Shown piece by piece: positions 1 through 10,964 of a stretch of 64,000 nucleotides of DNA. The DNA comes from Macrobrachium rosenbergii (lineage: Eukaryota; Arthropoda; Malacostraca; Decapoda; Palaemonidae): the NCBI RefSeq assembly GCF_040412425.1, contig NC_089781.1, forward strand, positions 50,272,227-50,336,226, read 5' to 3'. The notes beneath the pieces were generated by a model. The model searched no databases. It had not been told where the DNA came from and was given only the letters and a program-made list of their open reading frames with translations. The position numbers were made by a program, and so were the translations under genes. How positions within the stretch are numbered: position 1 is the first letter of the stretch; every line of letters begins with the position of its first letter.

Positions 1-260
1 TTTTCTAGAATTAATTTAATTCTTTCCACTTTGCCAAACTGTTTTACTACACTGTATAAACATTTATAATCTAATGGCAAGCCTAAATTAGTGCAATAAA
101 GGACCCTATTATTTGAATCAAATCCACCAGATTTACTAACACCCTGGTGTCTCAGTGTTTGGTTCTGTCCAACAGCCAAGCTCGTATCCATGTTCACGCC
201 AGAAGTCGTTGCCAATGCCATTAAGTCGTCGGATCCAAGGGAGGGAGAACTAATAGCAAA
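1..260. other. Unassigned flank
   Basis: AT-rich sequence before the first recognisable DIRS terminal repeat. I see no open frame, RNA gene or repeat that I can name. Confidence 0.4.
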
Positions 261-325
261 ATACGACATTTTTATAATAAAATGAAGTTTTATATATACT
301 TACCCAGTAATTACATTAGCTAAGA
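261..325 (-). repeat. DIRS copy 1 terminal inverted repeat (3' end)
   Basis: The plus strand holds an AT-rich stretch ending TATATACTTACCC, followed by AGTAATTACATTAGC. The same sequence occurs inverted about 200 bp further in, at 494-540, as expected for a DIRS terminus and its internal complementary region. Confidence 0.6.
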
Positions 326-493
326 GTTTCTCTTGCCTCAGCAGCTTAAATAAAAAATTTGCGGGTTAGCGCTTCAATTTAGTGCAGGTGACTGGTCTCG
401 CCCACTAACGAGAGTACCAGGAACTACCTGGCAAACATTCATCATTACGTTTATGCTTTATGTTCATGCGCGGGGAGGAGGGAGGGCTCCGTC

Positions 494-582
494 CGTAATT
501 ACTGGGTAAGTATATATAAAACTTCATTTTATTATAAAAATGTCATTTTTATATATGAAACTTACGCAGTAATTACATTAAC
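494..582 (-). repeat. DIRS copy 1 internal complementary region
   Basis: An imperfect palindrome: GTAATTACTGGGTAAGTATA on the left, an AT-rich spacer, then ACTTACGCAGTAATTACATT. Its left part is the reverse complement of 261-310. By analogy with DIRS-1 this pairs with the joined element ends during replication through a circle. Confidence 0.6.
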
Positions 583-1061
583 TGATTCCACATTGAAAGG
601 TGGTGGGGAATCATGGATAAATTCTGTTCCCAACAATTCATTCATGTAATGATTTGAGATAATATATAAGTTGCCAGCATTGGATACAATGCTTGTAGTT
701 CCTTGTTAGTTAAGAGAGTCTGCAGTATAGAACTGCCTCTGGTTGTTGCTCAACTTAACCTGTAGCAGCGTGGCAGTAAAGCCAGGAGCGCTTCTACTTA
801 AGTGGAACACTTCGCAGGGAAGGAGTACTCCGATGGCTGACAAAGTATAAGATTAAGCTTTGCGACGAAGGTGTACACCGATGGCCAACAAAGCATACAT
901 AATTGCCCTTGCCCTGGGTGCAGTACCAATAAAAACAACCAGATATGACTGTCACTTGCACTGAAAAACAGACCATGACCCATTCACTGACAGTGATGGG
1001 TGCTCCAGGTAAATTATAACCTCCGGCTCTCACGAGTCTCAGCACCTTACTACAAGGTGAA
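583..1061 (-). other. DIRS copy 1 3' noncoding segment
   Basis: No gene. It lines up with the 3' noncoding stretches of copies 2 (17,716-18,170) and 4 (50,767-51,270): a variant of ACTGATTCCACAT at the start and a variant of GGGTGCTCCAGGT near the end appear in all three. Confidence 0.55.
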
Positions 1062-1866
1062 TACAGGTAGTCGTCGACTTACGACGGCATTAGGTTCTGA
1101 CAGAGTGGTCGTATGTCAATCTTGTCGTAAGTCGACCAACCACATATGTACATGTATTCTGTACCTACCGTATATTATCCATCATATATTATATCCAAAG
1201 TATGACTAGCCTACATATACGTTTTATATTATCCCAAAAATGTGCATGTTTAGTACCTATTATTACGTTTAGCATATGAAATCTTATAATGCTTGAACTC
1301 CTTGATTAATACTTACTTTTATTACTGTATTTAACATTTTTATTGTATGTATTCAAACCATCTGTCTGGTCTGTTTACATTTTCTTATCCGCCATTTGCA
1401 TTGCCAATCGGCTACACGTATGACGTATTATTTACTTTTATTTATTTATAGGTTTGAATTAAATACATACCGTATTTGACGGCGTATAAGATGCACTTTT
1501 TAAAAAAAAAAAATGGCCTAAAAAATCCCCCTGCATCCTATGTACATAATGAAGGCTCAATATTTAAGAATTTTGGCCGAAATTATACATGAAACGTCAT
1601 TTAGATGTTGTAGCCTAGCCTAACATTCGGTGTTATCCTAATAACCTATTAAAAAACAAAATTTATTTATCATTATCACACTTACCATCACCGCAATTAC
1701 TACTGCTAGTATTACAATCAATATCTACGTTGTTATTATCGATATTTTCATTAAAATGTGTTAATATCATTATCGTCATCTACAGCGAATCGCCGCATTC
1801 CACATTTACAGACTTACAGTATGTGTGCTGCCACCTATTGGTGATTATCTCAAGAGCTTTACGGAT

Positions 1867-2068
1867 AACAAGGCTTCGTTCAGTTGGTAGTTGGCAATTC
1901 CTGCTAACATTCTCTTTACGCATAACAACATGGCTTCGATCAATTGGTGGTTGACAATTTCTGCTACCATTCTCTTTAGGCATAATAACAAGGCTTCGTT
2001 GAGTTGATACTTCGTAACTCGTGCTAGCATTCTCTTTTAAGAATAATAACATGGCTTTGTTCAGTTGC
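1867..2068. repeat. 62-bp tandem repeat, about 3.3 copies
   Basis: The block beginning AAGGCTTCGTTCAGTTGG and ending ATTCTCTTTACGCATAAC recurs with 10-20% divergence at steps of roughly 62 bp. The open frames through it are only a product of the repetition. Confidence 0.7.
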
Positions 2069-2171
2069 TCAAGAGACTCTAGCCGTTACATACGAAACAT
2101 TTTTATTTATTGGATTTTACCCCTTGATTGCATACTTTTATAATATATAATGGATATATATAACATATATT

Positions 2172-2436
2172 ACCGTAGAGGTAACATCTTTATTAATGTT
2201 TTTGTTGATTCTGCCGGTAAGAAACAATGTTTACAAATGAATGTGTTGCAATCTATTGGTAAACCTATGAGGTAGCTTTCAGCAGCAGAGTGGTCTGGTA
2301 AAACTAAACTTCAGCAGCAGATCGATCGTAGTAAATGGCTGATTGTATAATACATATTTTGATAAATATAAATATGGTAAATAACTTCTTTATTAATGTT
2401 TTTGTTGATTCTGTTGGTAAGAAACAATATGCATAT
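2172..2436. repeat. Direct duplication of a 60-bp block
   Basis: The stretch around CTTTATTAATGTTTTTGTTG and GGTAAGAAACAAT occurs at about 2,188-2,230 and again at about 2,388-2,430 with few changes, roughly 200 bp apart. Confidence 0.6.
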
Positions 2437-2863
2437 GATAACCTAATACTACAGTTTTTACTTACCAAAATCATATGAGCATAGGCTAGGAAACCTTATT
2501 TTTTTTCCATCAATGTCCTGCTGAAATTGGGGTGCATCCTATGCAGACATGCGTCTTATAAGCCATCAAATACGGTAATTTGTTATTACATTTGATTTAT
2601 TTGCAAAAAATAGAAATACAAAATACATTACAAAATTATGAATCTTTTACCATTTTGAACGACACCAACACACTGAACGCTGCCGAAAGCTGAGCATCTC
2701 TCGGATATGAGCGCGCTGCCAGTAGCAGGAAAAAGTATCGTACGCGCTCGACGTATTTTAGCAAAATATAAAATTAAATATTATTATATATTATTATACT
2801 GTCGTAGCCGTTGTAAAGTCGGTCAGTCGTAAGTCGCACAGGTCGTAAGTCGACAACTACCTG

Positions 2864-3546
2864 TAGATAGTAGGAGAGAATCCTATGCTTCCTTCTATGA
2901 TGCCATGCCAGTACTAATAATGATCGCACAGTACTGCAAGAATCTAACACTGTTTAAACATTCTTTGAAAGGCGAGTAGTGAAGATCAATTACACTTCCC
3001 AAAGGACAATTGTCAAATGGGCATCAGGGGCATACATTGCCTGAAAACTAAAGAGGTACAAAACTGTTCTGACATCCTTAGCCTCCCTAAAAAGAGCAAA
3101 ATGCTTTCCCATTTCTCATAGTGTCTCAGAGAAGGTTGATTATAGACTGGACGTCAGGGGCAAACCGTGCCTGAAAGCTATGAGGGGAGGTTGTACTGAT
3201 GTGTCTAGCTTCCACTAAAAGTAGGCCAATAGCTCTCCAGAAACTAAGAGTGGCATCAGAAAAAACAAGTCCATTCACAAGAGAGGACCATACATTCTTA
3301 GACGGAGGGTGCTAGAACACTAAAGGTCATGAAAACCTCCTATGCATCCAATCCTGCTCAGGTCATACCATAAAACTCCAACAGAAAAATGAGCTTCCAA
3401 CTCTTCTCCAGAGCCAAGGATGCAGGAGAGTTGGTGTTAGACCACCGGAAGCTGGCGCCGGGTGTACTGAGCTGGTGCCAGGCTGTGGGTGGGGCTAGCA
3501 GAGCTGGTCGTCGGCTAACTAATTGGTCAGGAGCTGGTGGGCGCTC
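2864..3546 (-). other. Degenerate DIRS copy 1 interior
   Basis: No intact gene. 2,870-2,995 aligns loosely with the last codons of the recombinase in copy 4, including a remnant of the His-Tyr catalytic end. At 3,021 and 3,150 a block with CATCAGGGGC or CGTCAGGGGC, followed by GCCTGAAA, repeats with a step near 130 bp. From 3,430 a run rich in GAGCTGGTGCC-like words resembles the Pro/Val-rich gag segment of copy 3 near 47,600-47,800. That places gag-like DNA downstream of RT, so this copy is rearranged. Confidence 0.4.
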
Positions 3547-4450
3547 CTAAAAGCTCGGGGTAGAGCTAGCACCTGGCTGTAGCTGGCGCCAGGTGAGGTG
3601 AAAGTCAGGTGAGGAAAAAACAACTTGGGCTGATGGGTGCTCCTGGGAGCCTGGAGACCAATCTCTGGGTGTTGAAACCTTCCTCTCATCCATTAAGTTC
3701 TTGAGAGAGAGAGAGAGAGAGAAAGAATGGGTCCAGGTCATGGAAGGGTCTTTGATCTCGGTAAAAGTTCCTTTATTTCTGAAGTTATCGGGAAGACATG
3801 GCTGTCCTGATGAACTTTCCGATCCCAACAAGCTCTCAAATAAAACTGGAGAGGTCTCATGTGAAGTCTCCCTAGTCTTACGAATTTCTCCAGAGAAGTC
3901 AACGTCCCCAAGAGATTCATCCACTGGGTGGTGGAGCAAGAACGAAGCGACAGGAAGAGGTCTACCTTCCTCAGACAGTCTTCCACTCTTCGGAGTGACG
4001 GAGAAGCCCGAAAACTCAGAGAGTCTATCAGAACTCCCAAATAAAGAATCTTCTGAATGGGAGTCATTGTGACTAATCGAAGTTCATTGTTAGTCCTAAT
4101 TCCTGGGTCAAGAGAAGAGTCTTGTAAGCCCTTCGTGCATTGATTCTTCATAGGTGATCGAATTAGCCAATCGTCCAGACATAGTGAGATGCTCACTTCC
4201 GCTAGATGTAGTCAACGCGCCACAGGATTCAACACTCAAGTGAAGACTTGTGAGGCCTTCGAGAGACCTAAACAAAGTGCTCGAAATTGAAAGATCTGGT
4301 CCTCGAAAACGAAACGTAGGCATTTCCTCGAATCCGGGTGAGCCAGAATATGGAAATAAGCATCCTGCATGTCCAGGGATAACTGTATTTTTCACTAATT
4401 CTATTGCCTTTTTGTTCAGAAGAGAGGACACTTCCTTTGACAAGGCCGAA
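3547..4450 (-). pseudogene. DIRS copy 1 reverse transcriptase fragment
   Basis: The N-terminal frame (4,443 down to 4,108) has SLLNKKAIELV, matching the same stretch in copy 3. The palm and thumb follow in another frame (4,196-3,738) with LCLDDWLIRS in place of the usual LYLDDW, then LGTLTSLEKFVRLGRLHMRP, typical of the DIRS RT connection to RNase H. So the metal-binding aspartates remain but the motif tyrosine is Cys and the frame is broken at least once. The reading stops at a short (GA)n near 3,701-3,722, and the expected RNase H is absent. Not functional. Confidence 0.75.
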
Positions 4451-4637
4451 TGCTTCTCCTAACCGATGGAGTAAGCTGTCAATTAGACAGGAGTGTCGGT
4501 CAATGGCGGATTCTCCTTGAAGGGGATAGTCTCTTTTTAAAAACTTTGACTACCAACTGATTCGCTCCTCTTGTGCTCCATTTCTTTTAAAGAGACAAAG
4601 CCTGACCCCCACAGGAGTATGATGACTAAATCCTCAC

Positions 4638-5415
4638 TTGCGAGAGGAAGATCTTGCGGAAACAAATGCTGCTTATCCAGAGGGGAAAGCAGGAGGGCCG
4701 ATCTCTGTGGGGTCGAAAGCCTCGACTGTAAATGAGACCCACAGTTTGCGCTTCTTCAGCATGCCCATGACATACAGGGCAGCTACTTCAAGCGATCCAT
4801 CTCTGACGGCTCTACCTGCACAAGAGAGAAAATTCTCCAGGTCTGCAGCTTCAGCACATAAGAAAGGAGATTCTAGAAGCTTCTTGGCGACTGCTCCCAA
4901 ACATCAGTTGAGAAAACTCAACACCTTGAAGGCCTTAAAAATACTCTTCAACAGGTGATCCATCTCCTGAGCTGAAAAGAACGTTTTTGCCGATGCGAGA
5001 GCCAATCTCCGTCCCGAATCAATGAGCGCAGAACAGTCGCCCCTGGGAGGAGTCAGGCACTCCCAGGGAAGGAGCTTCTCCTGTTGAATACGAGAAGTAC
5101 CACCTACATGACAGATGAGAGGGGGGGCAAACACTAAAACAGGCCCTTCCTCGATCCCTCTTGTCAGAAGCCATTCCTCTACTTGGCGAAGAGCTTTCTT
5201 TGAAGATTTAGAAAGAACCATCTTAGGAAGACTAGTCGAATCCACAGGCTGATAGCTCATCATGTAAGACGAGCCTGGAGAAGAAGGAGAGGACAGAGTG
5301 AAAAATCAGGGAACTGCTGAAGAAGGCACTTAAGGAGTGCCGCATACGGCGCAGCAGACGTATCTTGCTCCTCTTCTTCCTCAACAGAAGAAATCAAAAC
5401 GTCTAAGTAAGGTAG
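4638..5415 (-). pseudogene. DIRS copy 1 gag-like fragment
   Basis: Minus-strand frames 5,263-4,904 and 4,900-4,673 carry KKALRQVEEWL, a segment with LALASAKTFFSAQEMDHLLK, and VAALYVMGMLKKRKLW. All three blocks recur in copy 3 (46,726-47,373) and partly in copy 4 (54,478-55,020), which defines this as the conserved C-terminal part of DIRS gag. Two frames abut near 4,902 and no full frame remains. Function in the family: particle or RNA-binding protein, inferred from position only. Confidence 0.65.
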
Positions 5416-5595
5416 TAAAATGCTGCAAATTTTTTGTTTCTAAATTTTTTAGATTTTGTTGGTCAATATTGGGGTGTCTCCAATCTCGAGATAAATGGTG
5501 ATTTCTAAACTTGATTCCAATAAATGGTACAATTATGTCCCAAAATTAAGTGGCAAAAATGCTACAAAATAAGGATATTTTCCATCTAATACTTA

Positions 5596-6970
5596 CAGGG
5601 TGTTTCAAAATTAGAGGCCCCCCGCTCTACAACATAAACTAAAATTGATATGGACAAAAACAAAAGTAATTCAGAACACATATTTATTTAAGTTTCTCTC
5701 TGAGTATTTAATATTTTGTGTGGCATCCATCTGCCTGTACCACAGCCTGCATTCTTGAGGGGTATGATTTCAGCAAATCGCAAAAAAGCTGAGACTCAAA
5801 CTCCATTTCCCTGAGCACTTCGGTCGCCTCTCTTCACAGGTCGTTGAGGTTTGGTATACCATCATAGTTCACTGTGCGCACTTCAACATGATCCTTTAAG
5901 ATACTACCAATGTTTTCACACACATTAAGGTCAGGGGGAGCTACCTGGAAATTCACTTGACAAGAAGAAATCGATACCACTGTTTCAAAGCAGCTCCTGT
6001 GTCTGAAGAGCCTTGAAACATGGTGCCTTATCATGCAAAAATGTGACTTCTTCAACAGATAACACATTTTCAGGATCTTTGAGGAAATGAAATACTCCAC
6101 CAGTAAGCACAGTTTCTCTGAAGTATTCGCCATTCCAAGACTGTCCTTTTCCTTTGATTATCCACATAAACCGTTTGGCTGTGTAACCGAGAAAAATTCC
6201 CAAACATTCAAGAAATTTCACAACTTGGCGATAGCACACATCATCACTGATATCATCCAACTTTGCAGCCCAAATGATGTCATTTTTATGATTTGGTTTC
6301 CCAACTGTGTAAATGAAGAATTCATCTGATGTGGCGGCAACATAAAGAAAGTCAGCTTCATCCCAATCTTTAAGAAACGAACCACAAAACCATACACGGT
6401 CTTCTCACTGTTGCTGGTAATGTTGGGTTTGCTGATAACATGAAATGGCTTGATACCAGATTTTTTCAACTCACAACATAAGCACTATACCTTCACTTCT
6501 TTCCCCTTTTTGTTTCTAGTTCAAGTGCCAATTTACGTAAAGACTTTCTTGGTATACCCACTGCCTCAGCTATGATGTCTTTTGACTCCTGAGAAAGGAC
6601 TTCAGGCCTTCCAAGATTCTCACTCTTTTCGCAATGAGTCATATGGATTTTTGTTCCAGTTTCTTTTAACAAAGGATTCACCTCTTTTAATGTATTTACC
6701 TAACCAGGAACGTGAAGTGAAGGATGCACCAGCATCCCTGGTGTCTCTGAAGGTTATAGCCCATATTTGGTCAATCCATCTGATTTCCTCTGAGTCGTTA
6801 GCCATGGCTGTATCTAACTCCGTCACTCAGTCTGAAAATACAAGAAATGTAAAATGAAAAATAGCTTAATAGAAACTTAAAATAATGTACTTGGAGATAG
6901 GTTATAGCAGAAAACTTCATAACTTTCCATTTGTTCTGTGGAGGGGGGGGCTCTAATTTCAAAACCCTGG
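5596..6970 (-). mobile_element. Tc1/mariner-like DNA transposon (dead)
   Basis: A 1,375-bp element flanked by TA on both sides. Terminal repeats read CAGGGTGTTTCAAAATTAGA on the left and CCAGGGTTTTGAAATTAGAG from the right, both running into a C-rich stretch. It contains a broken transposase on the minus strand. Confidence 0.8.
5834..6826 (-). pseudogene. Tc1/mariner-like transposase pseudogene
   Basis: Remnants run from 6,826 to 5,834 in several minus-strand frames. The N-terminal part has the helix-turn-helix linker LGRPEVLSQESKDIIAE and SLRKLALELE, a Tc1-type pattern. The middle has WNGEYFRETVLTGGVFHF and VTFLHDKAPCFKA, corresponding to the DDE stretch normally seen as FQHDNAPCH. The C-terminal part has QVNFQVAPPDLNVCENIGS, the usual SPDLNPIENLW region. 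The middle aspartate survives, but Asn after it is Lys and frames change at least three times. The enzyme would cut and paste at TA sites; this copy cannot. Confidence 0.75.
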
Positions 6971-7192
6971 TACTTGATGGAGGGAGTACAAACAGAATAT
7001 TTAATATGAAATGGTTATATAAAAAAATAGTAAATAGAGAAGCTGTATACATAATAAATGAAGAAAAAGAACTTATGTCAGAATGTATAGTACTGTAATC
7101 ACTGATATGGCATCACTGGGTAAAGTAAGGTTCAAGATTAATTAAAGTGATCCCCCATGTTACTTGGTAGTGTACACCTACCATATTGTACG

Positions 7193-7194
<2 letters not shown>
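6971..7194. other. AT-rich spacer
   Basis: I see no gene or named repeat between the mariner element and the first long (GA)n. Confidence 0.4.

Positions 7195-7278
<84 letters not shown>
7195..7278. repeat. (GA)n microsatellite
   Basis: About 42 uninterrupted GA units. Open frames reading Arg-Glu or Leu-Ser across it are artefacts of the dinucleotide. Confidence 0.97.
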
Positions 7279-7281
<3 letters not shown>

Positions 7282-8190
7282 TGCTGTTTTTTTACAAAAT
7301 GTATTTACACATTTTGTTATAAACAAGGAAAAATTAACTGGCTACAGGTAGACCCCAGGTAAGATGTTTCATCTTACAATAACTGAAGTTTGCAATGAGG
7401 TTAGCAGTTCTGATGGTTTCGAAATTATGATGCAAAACCGATACAGCAATACCAAAAATATTTTAAATTTTGCATGTGATGGACACAGGCAGCAGCATAT
7501 GATGGCGTCGTGAACTTCTTGAAGTTTTAGTTTAGTATTTTTATGTTTATGATACAGTAACTCAAATTTTGAAAGGATATGTATGTACAGTACTGAGAGA
7601 GCTACAGAGAGTGAGAGAGACTGAGGTATGTTTCCATCAAAGCCTAATACAGTAACACACTCTTACACATTTGTATATATTTCATGCTATAGTATTCTTG
7701 TTTATATTTTTACTGCATTTTCTAATTTTTTTAGTTTTATAAACCAAATTATAAATGGAATTAAGTCTGTAGGGTATACATACAAACATATGCACACACT
7801 CAATCCCATGCCTTTGGTGAACTTGGTACAGATTGTCAGGTTTTGTCTTGCCTACATATGAATATTTTTTTGGTGATTAGAGATGAAATATTCTCTTATT
7901 TACTATTATGTGTGCCAATCATACTTAGCATAAACTAAACTTGTAATAAAAATGGTACAGTAAATCAAGCAAAACAAAAAAAAATTGTAACACATACTTA
8001 CATATATATGTAAGCATTCATTCAGTGGCTGGCATCAGGAGCTGAATTCTTGGAGTTTTGGTTTCATATTTCTATGTTTATGATACAGTCATTCATATTT
8101 CATTAAAGGATTTGTACAGTGCTGAGAGAGAGAGTTGTATTTTTATATTTATGATACAGTAATTCATATTTTATTAAAGGATATATACAG

Positions 8191-8194
<4 letters not shown>
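7279..8194. repeat. AT-rich spacer with a dispersed 70-bp repeat leading into (GA)n
   Basis: No gene. A block with TTATGTTTATGATACAGT, then AAAGGAT and TACAGTGCTGAGAGAG, occurs near 7,545-7,600, 8,075-8,130 and 8,140-8,200. Each copy ends in a short or long (GA)n, so the block and the microsatellite have multiplied together. Confidence 0.6.

Positions 8195-8273
<79 letters not shown>
8195..8273. repeat. (GA)n microsatellite
   Basis: About 39 GA units following TACAGTGCT. Confidence 0.97.
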
Positions 8274-8276
<3 letters not shown>

Positions 8277-8904
8277 ACATTGGTAAACGAAAGAATCAGC
8301 AGGAAACAGCTGTTTTGTGATTTTGAGGGATTTTATTCAATATAAAGTATGTTAGTTTATCTTTATATACCTGTTTTACATTTATGTTAATTCCATTAAT
8401 ACATTAATTTCTTTTAGCAACTAAAAAAATTATTTTCCTATCTCTTTCGGTAGTAGGCTGAATCAGCTCGTTCTGAGAACCACTTTTTTGCCACAGGTGG
8501 GACAATTGTTTTTTTATACATACTATGATGATTCATCATAGTATATAACAATATAAAAATACGTACAGTATAAACAGATTCTGTCAGTAAAATAACAGTT
8601 TCATTACCATTACCTTTATCTTAAATACAGCTATAATAGCCTATTTGACTTTTGCACATGGATACTAAGAGCGTAACACCTAGGCTAGCCTAGGTCTACA
8701 GTTCACACATAGCCTATATATTTTTATCATGTGTATGGCAATACAATATGGTAATGACTGACAAGGAAGTTGCTGTATAAAAACAAATAAATGGTCTCAA
8801 AACTATGGTAGGCTGTGGGTATACTGTAGGCTAGGCTGCCGTATATGTATAGATCGTAATGTATACCCTAGTGTAGGCTAGGTTAATTCAAAATTATATT
8901 TTTT
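8274..8904. other. Spacer without recognised features
   Basis: AT-rich DNA. A perfect short palindrome, ACTATGATGATTCATCATAGT, lies around 8,522-8,542. No coding signal seen. Confidence 0.4.
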
Positions 8905-8910
8905 CAAGGG

Positions 8911-10307
8911 ATGGGGTTTTTGCAACATAACACCATCGTAACTCGGGAAATACCTGCCATCTTATCCTCCTTGGAGGCTTGTGCTCTAGCCTCAACAGGC
9001 CCAGCACCTGACCCACATGGCTGGGCCACTACCACAAGGGTTGATGCACCTGCTAAATTAGAGGGTGCTGCCACTGCACCCCTAGTGGTAGATAGGGGTA
9101 GTGGCTTAAGAACTTAAGCATACTAGGTTGGTAACCTAATTGTGTTTTTGCAAAACCGAAACTTATATGCTCTGCATTGGCTTTATATAGTGCAGACAGT
9201 TCAAATTTGTAAATTTCACAATTTCTGTTATTGGATTTATGTTCCAGTTGACAATTAACACATTTTGCCTTTCTATTACATTCATCATCATGATAGACAC
9301 TAGGGCAGTTTATACAAATTTTATAATTTTCGTAGTTTTTTGATGGGTGGCCAAACTTGAAGCAATGATAGCACTGTACTGGTCTTTGCTGGAGAGGGCG
9401 TACTAGTAACCTTTCATTTTCAAATAAGACATGAGAAGGTACTTCAGAGTCTACAAAGGTTAGAATGATCCTGCTGGCAATAGCTGCCTTTTTCACTCTC
9501 CAAACTGAAGTGGACTCATTTCTAGAATTTCTTCTGTTATGTCATAAAGGTCTTTATCAAATAGTACTCCTCTCCCATAACTAAAGCTGAAGTTCATTTT
9601 TTATGTCCAACAAGGTCAGCAAATATGCTTGGGTTGTGGATTTGGCATGAATAAGAACGGTGTTCTTCCCAAAACAAGAAATATCACCACTTTTTATTCC
9701 TCCCACTTTTTTCTGAAGAACCTGCAAAATTTATAGCACAGTAGTTATAATCATCCTCCTTGGCTGAAGCTACCACCCACATACGAGGTTTAGGAGTCCT
9801 TATTTCTGTATTCTAGTTTCTCTCTGGTTTATCCTGAGCCCATTTAGATGGCACAAAAATGTTCATGTCTTTGGGAACCTTGTCTGTTAAGGTTCCTCTT
9901 ACTGTAGCTTGACCTATTTTTATGGCACTTATCATACTACTAGCCTTCACAGCTTTATCACAGCTACTGAAGGTAACTCACGCTTCCCATTTACATTCAA
10001 TATCAATAAAGTTCATCCTAATTTCTATAATAGTTCCAAATTATTTCAGAGGTGTCAAGATCATTTCATAATCACAACAGACTGGTAAGTCTTTGATATG
10101 GAGCATTCTCAAATTTTTCACACAACCTGGCTGTGTTGAGGATTTAATTTTGGATGAAGACTTCTTAGAGAAGTCCGTGTCCTTGCTTGAAGTCGTCAAC
10201 AATGAAGCATGACTAGAAGGTCCAGGAGAGGGGAAGTCAGTAGGCAGAACAGGATATTTGTTATTACTGCTTTTTGTCAATTTATTTTTGGAGAAGAACA
10301 GCACCAT
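8911..10307 (-). pseudogene. LINE A ORF1 (zinc-knuckle nucleic-acid binding protein) pseudogene
   Basis: The start region near 10,307 reads MVLFFSKNKLTKSS, then a Ser/Pro-rich N-terminal part. After frame breaks, 9,496-9,053 encodes the RNA-binding part with zinc knuckles: CYHCFKFGHPSKNYENYKIC, then CVNCQLEHKSNNRNC. This CCHC arrangement is that of ORF1 proteins of I and Jockey group LINEs, which coat the RNA. The first knuckle ends Y-E-N-Y where a Cys is expected, so it is damaged. At least two frameshifts lie between 9,496 and 10,041. Confidence 0.7.
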
Positions 10308-10964
10308 CAGAGGGTCCAGGGGTACTCAAATCCTTAAAAATGCCAGACATAAAGATTTGAGAGGGGTAAAAAAAAAAACAAAATAATAATAAACCTGAAA
10401 ACCTTAAAAAGATGTCTTCACCCTTTCATGGGGTTTATTTTTCCACCAATGGCACAAATGAGAAGTGACTCCCAAATGTCCACATCCCCACCCTACCCCA
10501 CAGGGGATGGCACAACATGATTATATTGGCCCAAGTGTAAGCCAAACCCGCTTGCTAGGACCAAAGGTACAACGAGAATACCATCATCCCCACTCTAATC
10601 ATGTAATGGGCAAACCAGATAGAATACTAAGAGTCCTATCCCCAGAATCGGACGTCCCTGGAATCTGTGGTCCAGCCCTAAAGAATAGTTCCGCCTGATA
10701 TGTCTCAGGTCCAAACATTATCGGGAAGCTGATGGTCCTACCATAGTTCCCACTATTTAGCTTCAGATATAAACCCAATCCCCGTTATAATATCTTTTCC
10801 TGTTTGTCAGGTCCAATAAATTTTAGCAAAAGCGGAAAATTCCACAAAAATTAATTCAAAGAAATATATAATGGTATATGGGACTCTTGGACTTCAACCC
10901 GGGGACAGATTCCTGGGGTTCAAGAGCCCCCTCACCACATCAAGGTGGTCACAAATCGAGGGGG
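10308..10964 (-). other. LINE A 5' untranslated region
   Basis: Aligned over its length with the LINE B 5' UTR, including CACCAATGGCACAA, the block CCTACCCCACAGGGGATGGC and the end AAATCGAGGGGG. An internal promoter is expected here for this LINE type, but I cannot point to its elements. Confidence 0.65.

Larger units (their letters stand above)
1468..2577. mobile_element. Nested inverted-repeat element
   Basis: Begins TACCGTATTTGACGGCGTAT and ends with the inverse of TACCGTATTTGATGGCTTAT, giving terminal repeats of about 28 bp with a few mismatches. No transposase. Inside are a 62-bp tandem repeat (1,867-2,068) and a duplicated block (2,172-2,436). It lies wholly inside the 1,064-2,863 element, so it inserted later or is a composite. 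Superfamily unknown. Confidence 0.6.
1064..2863. mobile_element. Nonautonomous TA-flanked DNA transposon
   Basis: Terminal inverted repeats of about 24 bp start CAGGTAGTCGTCGACTTACG and, read from the other end, CAGGTAGTTGTCGACTTACG. Both ends are flanked by TA. Motifs like GTCGTAAGTCGAC recur just inside each end, so the termini are internally repetitive. There is no transposase, and a second inverted-repeat element occupies 1,468-2,577. TA flanks suggest the Tc1/mariner/pogo supergroup, but the family is not identified. Confidence 0.65.
261..5415 (-). mobile_element. DIRS-like retrotransposon copy 1 (damaged, 5'-truncated)
   Basis: A tyrosine-recombinase (DIRS1-like) retrotransposon read on the minus strand. 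The 3' end shows a terminal repeat at 261-325 and an internal complementary region at about 494-582. Upstream come a degenerate recombinase tail (about 2,870-2,995), RT thumb and palm pieces (3,738-4,450) and gag-like sequence (4,638-5,415). The order gag, RT, recombinase, complementary region, terminal repeat is that of DIRS elements. It is split by a nested inverted-repeat element (1,064-2,863). RNase H and most of the recombinase are missing, and the 5' terminal repeat is lost near 5,415. RT and gag match copies 3 and 4 in this window. Long dead. Confidence 0.75.
8905..10964 (-). mobile_element. LINE A: I-group non-LTR retrotransposon, ORF1-only copy
   Basis: Minus-strand LINE with 5' end at 10,964. 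The 5' UTR (10,308-10,964) is homologous to 16,860-17,511 of LINE B, and both begin at the same base, CCCCCTCGATTTG on the minus strand. ORF1 remnants follow, down to about 8,905. There is no trace of endonuclease, RT or RNase H downstream, so the copy is cut off or was an ORF1-only derivative. Its 5' end sits inside the RNase H domain of LINE B. Confidence 0.75.

Noticed and set aside
8522..8542. Perfect palindrome as a regulatory hairpin or attachment site
   Set aside because: Single short AT-rich palindrome with no associated gene or element; expected by chance at this scale.
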